A stretch of 50,230 nucleotides of DNA from Actinomycetota bacterium. Lineage in GTDB: Bacteria > Actinomycetota > Thermoleophilia > Solirubrobacterales > Solirubrobacteraceae. The stretch is taken from NCBI GenBank assembly GCA_005885515.1, contig VAWK01000018.1, forward strand, positions 86,282-136,511, written 5' to 3'. Shown here piece by piece: positions 44,845-50,230 of this stretch. The notes under the pieces were generated by a model. That model was not told the DNA's origin. It saw nothing but the letters and a program-made list of their open reading frames with translations, and ran no database searches. The position numbers were made by a program, and so were the translations under genes. Numbering within the stretch: the first letter of the stretch is position 1; every line of letters starts with the position of its first letter.

Positions 44845-47612
44845 GCCCTTCTGCAAGGCCGCCGATGAGCCGCGCGTGGCGCATCTACCTGGCTGCAGGG
44901 GCCGTGGTCGCGACCGCCTACTTCTTCGCCCCCAAGGGCCTCGGCCACCACGCGATCTACGACACGATCGGGATCTCATCGATCATCGCCATCCTGCTGG
45001 GCATCCGCCGGCGCCGACCGGCCAACGCGCTGCCCTGGTACCTGTTCGCCTACGGGAATCTCGCCTTCGTGATAGGCGACGGCATCCGTGCGTTCTACGA
45101 GACCACGACGGGGCAACCCGCCCCGTTCCCCGGACTCGCAGACGTCGCCTACCTGATCGCATACCCGATCCTGATCTCCGGCGTGGTGCTGCTGGTGCGC
45201 AACCGCGACAAGGTGCGCGACCGCGGAAATCTGATCGACGCCCTGCTGATCGCCACCAGCGCGGGCCTGCTCTTCTGGGTCTATCTGATCAGGCCCTACA
45301 CGGTCAATCCCGAACTCCACTGGCTGGAGACCACGATCTCGGTCGCCTACCCCGTTCTCGACCTCGTGCTGCTGGGCGTGGCGGCCCGCCTGATGTTCAG
45401 CCCCGGCCGACGCACCCCCGCGTACTACCTCCTGGCCGGCAGCCTCGCAGCGCTCCTCACCGCCGACAGCTTCTACACGGTCACGCTGCTCAACAACACC
45501 TACCACACCGGCAGCCCAGTGGATGCCGGCTGGCTCGTGTCCTACCTGCTCTGGGGCGCAGCAGCTCTGCATCCGTCGATGTCGGAGCTTGCCAATCCGG
45601 TCAAGCAGTCCGAGGACCTCACGATCTCGCGAGGGCGAATGGTGGTGCTCGGCGCCGCCTCGCTGCTCGCACCGTCCGTGCGGATCTTCGAGACGGCGCG
45701 GCATCAAGATCTCCCGCCGTTCACGACCGTTCTCCCCACCGTGATCCTGTTCGTCCTGGTCATGATCCGCATGTCATTTCTGGTGGAGGCGCTCAGCTCC
45801 GCGCTCGAGCGCCACGAGCTGGCCGAGCGGCGCCGGCGTCAGAGCGAGGCGCGCTTCGGCTCGCTCGTGCAGCACGCATCCGACGTCGTGCTCGTCGTGA
45901 GCGGAAACGGCTCAGCCGGCGGAATTGCCGACGGCGCGAAGGTCACCTTCCAGAGCCCGTCCGTGGAACGCGTGCTCGGGTTCCGCAACGACGAGCTGCT
46001 CGAGAAACCCCTGCTCGAGCTGATCCACGAGAGTGACCGCGCCGCCACGCTCGCGGTGCTGGAAGAGGTCTGCGCCCACCCCACCGACCGGCACACGTCG
46101 GTGCAGTTCCGCTGCCGCCATCGCACCGGAGGCTGGCGAGAGGTCGAGACCACCTTCACCAATCTGCTCGCCGATCCCACCGTGGGCGGCGTCGTGCTCA
46201 ACGCCCGTGACGTCACCGAACAGGTGGCCCTGCAGCAGCGGCTCTCCCACCAGGCCTTCCACGACCCGCTGACCGACCTCGCCAACCGGACCTTGTTCCG
46301 CGACCGGGTGGAGCATGCGCTGGACCGCCGCGAGCGAGCCGACGAATCGATCGCGGTGCTGTTCCTGGACATCGACAACTTCAAGACGATCAACGACAGC
46401 CTCGGGCACTCGGTCGGCGACCAGCTCCTCGTCGGGGTGGCGGACCGCCTGCGTAGCTGCGTGCGCGCCGGCGACACCGCCGCCCGGCTCGGCGGCGACG
46501 AGTTCGCAATTCTGCTCGAGGACCCGGGCTCCGCGGATGTCGTGGCGGACAGGATCCGCGAGGCGCTCAGCACCCAGTTCGAGATCGACGGCAAAGAGCT
46601 GTTCGTCACCGCGAGCATCGGGATCAGCGTCAGCCAACTCTCCCAGGGCGTCGCCGACGAGCTGCTGCGCAATGCCGACGCCGCCATGTACGTCGCGAAG
46701 AGCCGTGGCAAGGGCCGCTCGATCGTTTTCCGCCCCGACATGCATCTGCGCGCGCTCAAGCGGTTGGACCTCGAGTCCGAACTGCGCCGCGCGATCGCGC
46801 GCGATGAGTTTCGCCTGCACTACCAGCCGCTCGTGCAGCCCGGGACGGGGCGGATCGCCGGCTTCGAGGCGCTGGTCCGATGGACCCACCCCGAGCGCGG
46901 CCTGGTCGGGCCAGACGAGTTCATCCAGATCGCCGAGGACACCGGCCTGATCCGCCCGATTGGGCGCTGGGTGATGCGCCACGCCGCTATCCAGGCCTCT
47001 CTCTGGCAGTCGAAGTACCAGCAGCAGAGGCTGACGATGAGCGTCAACCTCTCACCCCAGGAGCTTGTCTCCGCGGAGATCGTCCATGAGATCGGGCGCG
47101 CACTGGCCGAGTCGGGGCTCGACCCGACGACGGTCGTGATCGAGATGACCGAGCGCGTCCTGATGTCGGACACCGACGCCACCAACGCCAAGCTCGGCGA
47201 ACTGAAGGCCCTGGGTGTGCTGCTGTCGGTTGACGACTTCGGCACCGGCTATTCCTCGCTCAGCTATCTGCGGGGCTTCCCGATCGACGCGATCAAGATC
47301 GCCAGGCCGTTCCTCGACGGGATTCCCGCGGGCGAACAGGACACTGCGCTCGTACGCGGGATGATCGAGCTCGGCCATAACCTCGGCCTTCAGGTGGTGG
47401 CCGAGGGCGTCGAGCGGGTCGAGCAGTGGGACGCCCTCCGAGACATGGGCTGCGATCTGGCCCAGGGATACTTCCTGGCCCGCCCCCAGGGTCCCGAGCG
47501 GATCGAGAAGCTACTCGACGGGATCCGCTTGGAGGGCGCGCTCAAGCCCTCGGACAAGCTCGACCTGGTCGGGGCCGGCGGCGTTCTTGGCGTCGGGCCG
47601 GCAAGCGCCTGA
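44841..47612 (+). CDS. Membrane PAS-GGDEF-EAL cyclic-di-GMP protein
   Basis: A 923-aa sensor with about nine hydrophobic segments (residues 12-315), a coiled linker, a PAS domain (about 337-465), a diguanylate cyclase domain with RLGGDEFAILLE (GGDEF 551-555) and RAGD at 542-545 as inhibitory I-site, and an EAL domain with FEALVRW (676-678), SVNLSPQEL, EMTERVL, DDFGTGYSSLSYLRG, IKI and VVAEGVERVEQ. All key residues for both activities look intact. The usual KID before the last strand reads KIA. ATGA overlap with the decarboxylase stop fixes ATG at 44841 and implies co-translation. Confidence 0.94.
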   Translation: MSPSARPPMSRAWRIYLAAGAVVATAYFFAPKGLGHHAIYDTIGISSIIAILLGIRRRRPANALPWYLFAYGNLAFVIGDGIRAFYETTTGQPAPFPGLADVAYLIAYPILISGVVLLVRNRDKVRDRGNLIDALLIATSAGLLFWVYLIRPYTVNPELHWLETTISVAYPVLDLVLLGVAARLMFSPGRRTPAYYLLAGSLAALLTADSFYTVTLLNNTYHTGSPVDAGWLVSYLLWGAAALHPSMSELANPVKQSEDLTISRGRMVVLGAASLLAPSVRIFETARHQDLPPFTTVLPTVILFVLVMIRMSFLVEALSSALERHELAERRRRQSEARFGSLVQHASDVVLVVSGNGSAGGIADGAKVTFQSPSVERVLGFRNDELLEKPLLELIHESDRAATLAVLEEVCAHPTDRHTSVQFRCRHRTGGWREVETTFTNLLADPTVGGVVLNARDVTEQVALQQRLSHQAFHDPLTDLANRTLFRDRVEHALDRRERADESIAVLFLDIDNFKTINDSLGHSVGDQLLVGVADRLRSCVRAGDTAARLGGDEFAILLEDPGSADVVADRIREALSTQFEIDGKELFVTASIGISVSQLSQGVADELLRNADAAMYVAKSRGKGRSIVFRPDMHLRALKRLDLESELRRAIARDEFRLHYQPLVQPGTGRIAGFEALVRWTHPERGLVGPDEFIQIAEDTGLIRPIGRWVMRHAAIQASLWQSKYQQQRLTMSVNLSPQELVSAEIVHEIGRALAESGLDPTTVVIEMTERVLMSDTDATNAKLGELKALGVLLSVDDFGTGYSSLSYLRGFPIDAIKIARPFLDGIPAGEQDTALVRGMIELGHNLGLQVVAEGVERVEQWDALRDMGCDLAQGYFLARPQGPERIEKLLDGIRLEGALKPSDKLDLVGAGGVLGVGPASA

Positions 47613-48201
47613 GCGGCACCGGCGAAAGACGTGGGCGGCCGCGGACGGCGGTCCGTGCTCGTGCCCGTCCGTGCCCAGGAGGTCACCCAAGAGACATCGC
47701 GGGACGGCACGCCCCATCTCGACACGGTGGCTCCAGGCCTAAACCAAAGGTGTCAACCGGAGCGAGATAGCTCAAGGGCAGTGGCGCGGCACGCCCTAGC
47801 CCTCTTCCTCCTCAAAGGAGAGCGAGCGCCTCCATCTCCAAGTCACTCAGCCCGGCACGCCGGGAGTGCGACGGTCGACGGACCGGGTCGTGCCGCGGCA
47901 GATCTTTACCCCGAGGCGGCGATCTGCAACCTGGGACCAACTGGCGCTGCAGTTAGGTGTCTCAACAGCGAACCACGCTCCCACCCGCCCGCGGCGTTGG
48001 GGTGGGTTAGTGCGCCGGTCGACCGTTTGCGAGCCGTGACCAGGCACGAGCTGCCGATCGCCGTCGGCGTGAGGCCAGGCGCACGTCGGCGGGCGCTGAC
48101 AGGCGAATCGCGGCCTGTCATATCACCGGCCGAGAAACGGCGACCCATGGGAAGCGCGAGGCTGGGGAGGGTGAACGCGCAGGCTCGTCGAATCTCAACG
48201 C
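47613..48201. other. 589-base stretch without a recognisable gene
   Basis: Frames here lack homology, a ribosome site or a clear codon bias. A short perfect stem CCCGG/CCGGG occurs at 47851-47864. A segment near 47765-47795 has a D-arm-like AGCTCAAGGGCAGTGGCGC but no T-arm, so it is not a tRNA. The stretch separates two unrelated transcription units and should contain the promoter of the 48202 gene. Confidence 0.5.
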
Positions 48202-48729
48202 GTGGCTGCGCCTCCAGATGGGATCTCCCTCGAGCGCCACCGCGACCTGACCGGCGCCAGCATTCAGGCCCCGTGGCTTCGGCGTGTGCTCCTGTGCGGC
48301 GTCGCAGCGCTGCCGCTGCTCGCCCTGCTCAATGTGTTCGGGCAGCATCCGACGACCAGCTCCGCAAGCTCCCCGATCGCAAGCATGAACGTGACAGCGC
48401 CCGCGCGCCTTCGCAGCGGGTTGATCTTCCAGGTGCGCGTACAGGTGTCGGCTCGCCGCGACATCAAGGAATTGCAGCTAGTGCTCGACAAGGGATGGTG
48501 GGAGTCGATGAGCGTCAACTCGCTGGTACCCGAACCCAGCCAAGAGTCCTCAGAAGAAGGCAAAGTCGTGCTCACTTACGGCAAGTTGGCAGCGGGCCAG
48601 CAACACGTCAGCTGGATCTATTTCCAAGTAAATCCCACCAATGTCGCGAAGCGCTCCGAGGATCTCGAACTGCGAGACGGCCCGACGCCGCTGTTGCGCA
48701 TCCATCGAGCAATCACGATCTTCCCCTGA
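48202..48729 (+). CDS. Membrane-anchored unknown protein paired with DUF421
   Basis: A 175-aa protein from GTG at 48202. A signal-anchor helix (about residues 27-46, LLCGVAALPLLALLNVF) is followed by an extracellular domain of mixed strands: VTAPARLRSGLIFQVRVQV, KELQLVLDKGWWE and VSWIYFQVNPTN. No catalytic motif is seen. It lies six bases before the DUF421 gene and is probably its partner. I do not recognise a named family. Confidence 0.75.
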   Translation: MAAPPDGISLERHRDLTGASIQAPWLRRVLLCGVAALPLLALLNVFGQHPTTSSASSPIASMNVTAPARLRSGLIFQVRVQVSARRDIKELQLVLDKGWWESMSVNSLVPEPSQESSEEGKVVLTYGKLAAGQQHVSWIYFQVNPTNVAKRSEDLELRDGPTPLLRIHRAITIFP

Positions 48730-48735
48730 GCTGCC

Positions 48736-49179
48736 ATGGATCTCGTCATCCGCGCCACGGTCATCTTCTTCTTCATCCTGCTCGTCACACGCATCGCGGG
48801 CCGACGGGAGCTGTCGGACCTCCAGCCGTTTGACCTCATCCTGCTGGTCGTGCTCGGCGATCTCGTGCAACAGGGAATCACCCAGAGTGACGAGTCGGTG
48901 ACAGGCACCCTCACGGTCATCTCGACGATCGCCTTGCTCTCCGTGGCCGTGAGCTGGGTTTCGTCCCGCTCCCGGCGCGTGAAGCTGCTGACCGCTGGCG
49001 AGCCGCTGGTCCTCGTCCAGGACGGCCGCCCGATCGAGCGCAACCTGCGTCGCGAGCGGGTCACGCTCGAGGAGGTGCAGGAGGAAGCGCGACGCTCGCA
49101 GATCGCGTCGCTGGCCGACCTCCAATGGGCAATCCTGGAGGACGACGGTCACATCAGCTGCATTCCTCGACGAGATTAG
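48736..49179 (+). CDS. DUF421 (YetF-like) membrane protein
   Basis: A 147-aa protein with two to three membrane helices in the first 75 residues (VIRATVIFFFILLVTRIAGR, LQPFDLILLVVLGDLVQQGI and TVISTIALLSVAVSWV) and a cytosolic domain carrying EPLVLVQDGRPIERNLRRE, the usual DUF421 motif. The family is linked to spore or envelope stress in other bacteria; function is unproven. Shorter than YetF itself (about 230), as in many actinobacterial copies. ATG at 48736. Confidence 0.88.
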   Translation: MDLVIRATVIFFFILLVTRIAGRRELSDLQPFDLILLVVLGDLVQQGITQSDESVTGTLTVISTIALLSVAVSWVSSRSRRVKLLTAGEPLVLVQDGRPIERNLRRERVTLEEVQEEARRSQIASLADLQWAILEDDGHISCIPRRD

Positions 49180-49242
49180 GTTCAGGAGCCCACCTACTGG
49201 GCTGGCGAGATCGTGCCCCGTGGCGGCGTTTCGGGCACTCGG

Positions 49243-49279
49243 ATCGCGTTGCTTGGGCCAGCCCGGGCCCCAACGCGAT
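49243..49279. terminator. Strong two-part hairpin after the DUF421 gene
   Basis: ATCGCGTTG (49243-49251) pairs with CAACGCGAT (49271-49279); inside it GGGCC pairs with GGCCC. No T tract follows. It lies 64 bases after the DUF421 stop and 72 before the tRNA, and probably ends the plus-strand transcript. Confidence 0.5.
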
Positions 49280-49350
49280 GCTCATCCACGAAGCAGGCGT
49301 CCGCCAGATCGCACCTGATGTGCCCATACAGCCAATAAACTGCGCCTCCC

Positions 49351-49423
<73 letters not shown>

Positions 49424-49463
49424 TTGAGGTTCTGCGATGGAGCGTCCGCCGCCCCGCGCCTCA

Positions 49464-49477
49464 GTACCAATTGGTAC
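49464..49477. repeat. Perfect AT-rich palindrome downstream of the tRNA
   Basis: GTACCAATTGGTAC is a perfect 14-base dyad in otherwise very GC-rich DNA, about 40 bases after the tRNA and just beyond the end of the minus-strand gene. It could be a protein-binding site; no partner copy was seen in the window. Confidence 0.5.
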
Positions 49478-49638
49478 CGATTACGGGGCCGCCGCCCGTC
49501 AGTCGAACTTGACTTCCGACGCCACCGCGCCCACGTTGGCCTTGTGCCCAGCGTGGCGCTTCGGCGCCGCCTGGCGCTCTGCCTGCTCGCGCTGTGCCAG
49601 TTCCGCCGCCTGCACGTTCGTCGCGGCGACCGCCAGCT

Positions 49639-50230
49639 TCAGCGTCTTGCCGTGGTGAACGTGGCGTCGGCGGTGCCGATTTCGCGGCCTGCTTTCGACG
49701 CGGTGAGCTTGTAGTGGTACGTGGCTCCCGGCGTCAGATAGGCGATCCTGGCGCTCACGGAAACGGCTGAGGCGCCGGCGCCCAGTGCCACGGGCTTGCC
49801 GGGGGCGCGGCCTCCGTAGCTGGGGGTCGAGCCGTACTGGAACTGGTATGTCGTGGGCACCCCTTGCGGGGTGACCATGCCGTTCAGGATCACAATCGAC
49901 GACGTGACTGTGGTCACTGGCCCGAGCGCCACGGGCGGCGCGGTGACCGGCGTGCTCGCACCCGGCGTAGTTGCGCTAGGAGTGGTTGCGCTCGGCGCCG
50001 GGGTCGTCGTGGCCGTGCCGGGTGAGGTGACCGAGGCCGGTCGCGTCACGGACGTCGCGACGGCACTTGCCGGGGAGCCGGAGTTTCCAGCCAGCTTGAC
50101 CAGAGCCGCGGCTAGTACAGCCAGCGCAAACGCCGCCACGACCGCGACCGCGACGATCGGGGCCTTCCAGTTCGAGGAAGACGCAACGCGCGTTCGGGCG
50201 GCGGCGCCGCAGCGAAGGCACCACTCCTGG
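49639..50230 (-). CDS. Zinc-ribbon, membrane-anchored Fn3-like protein, 5' truncated
   Basis: The gene enters from the right edge with no start in view. Reading in from 50229: QEWCLRCG (a half zinc ribbon), a short linker, one membrane helix (WKAPIVAVAVVAAFALAV), a Thr/Pro/Ser/Ala-rich stalk and a fibronectin-III-like domain (YQFQYGSTPSYGG, ARIAYLTPGATYHYKL, ADATFTT). The stop at 49639-49641 comes right after the domain. The next frame, read from 49651 to a TGA at 49499-49501, continues with coding-like sequence (KTLKLAVAATNVQAAELA, strong G/C at third positions), so one G seems to be missing near 49650 and the true end is probably 49499. It is a common surface-protein architecture in Solirubrobacterales. 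Confidence 0.78.
   Translation of the reverse strand, partial: QEWCLRCGAAARTRVASSSNWKAPIVAVAVVAAFALAVLAAALVKLAGNSGSPASAVATSVTRPASVTSPGTATTTPAPSATTPSATTPGASTPVTAPPVALGPVTTVTSSIVILNGMVTPQGVPTTYQFQYGSTPSYGGRAPGKPVALGAGASAVSVSARIAYLTPGATYHYKLTASKAGREIGTADATFTTARR

Noticed and set aside
47765-47840. tRNA-like D-arm sequence
   Set aside because: No acceptor pairing and no T-arm; does not fold into a cloverleaf.

Overview
The window is a stretch of a very GC-rich actinobacterial chromosome. Gene order and family membership best fit the class Thermoleophilia (Solirubrobacterales and relatives). The evidence is: an actinobacterial-type integration host factor next to gmk and rpoZ; a pyrR-pyrB-pyrC-carA-carB cluster beside that block as in Mycobacterium; a Rv2578c-family radical SAM protein carrying an intein; GTG and TTG starts; and PyrD type 1B with PyrK. 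This placement is inference from gene content; no rRNA gene is present.

Layout. 1-1752: the start of an intein-interrupted Rv2578c-family radical SAM gene, whose ATG lies inside a perfect LexA/SOS-box dyad; then sparse DNA with one or two doubtful small ORFs; then a small secreted Ser/Gly-rich protein. 1782-1814: a strong hairpin between convergent genes. 1841-9945 (minus): miaB, recA, thpR, cinA, a RodZ-like protein and ftsK. 10031-12133 (plus): an OmpR-type response regulator and a sensor kinase broken by a frameshift in its ATP-binding G1 box. 12161-28102 (minus): rnj, dapA, dapB, an M16 peptidase, pnp, a peroxiredoxin, rpsO, ribF, truB, nrnA, rbfA, infB, ylxR, nusA and rimP, the classic translation and RNA-metabolism superoperon, with a terminator/antiterminator-like leader ahead of rimP. 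28272-31352 (minus): a TPR protein, coaBC, rpoZ, gmk and mihF. 31495-41026 (minus): pyrD, pyrK, carB, carA, an isochorismatase-like hydrolase, pyrC, pyrB and pyrR, preceded by a short leader with a near-consensus PyrR-binding loop that can sequester the pyrR Shine-Dalgarno. 41078-43156 (minus): rnz and an EamA-type transporter with a tandemly duplicated membrane helix. 43234-50230: an Orn/Lys/Arg-type decarboxylase coupled to a membrane GGDEF/EAL protein, a 589-base gap, a membrane-anchored unknown with a DUF421 protein, tRNA-Arg(CCG), and a 5'-truncated zinc-ribbon/Fn3-like surface protein on the minus strand.

How the genes work together. Most of the window is housekeeping arranged in long minus-strand operons with repeated four-base stop/start overlaps (GTGA, ATGA, TTGA), which implies tight translational coupling. 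The pyr operon encodes every de novo UMP step except pyrF, which is not seen here. The most interesting signals are regulatory or structural: the SOS box plus intein at the left edge, the PyrR loop over the Shine-Dalgarno, the rimP-nusA leader, a cysteine-rich putative metal site and repeat tail on NusA, a hydrolase embedded in the pyr operon, and the doubled transporter helix. I found no CRISPR array, insertion sequence, integrase, phage or recognisable defence system.
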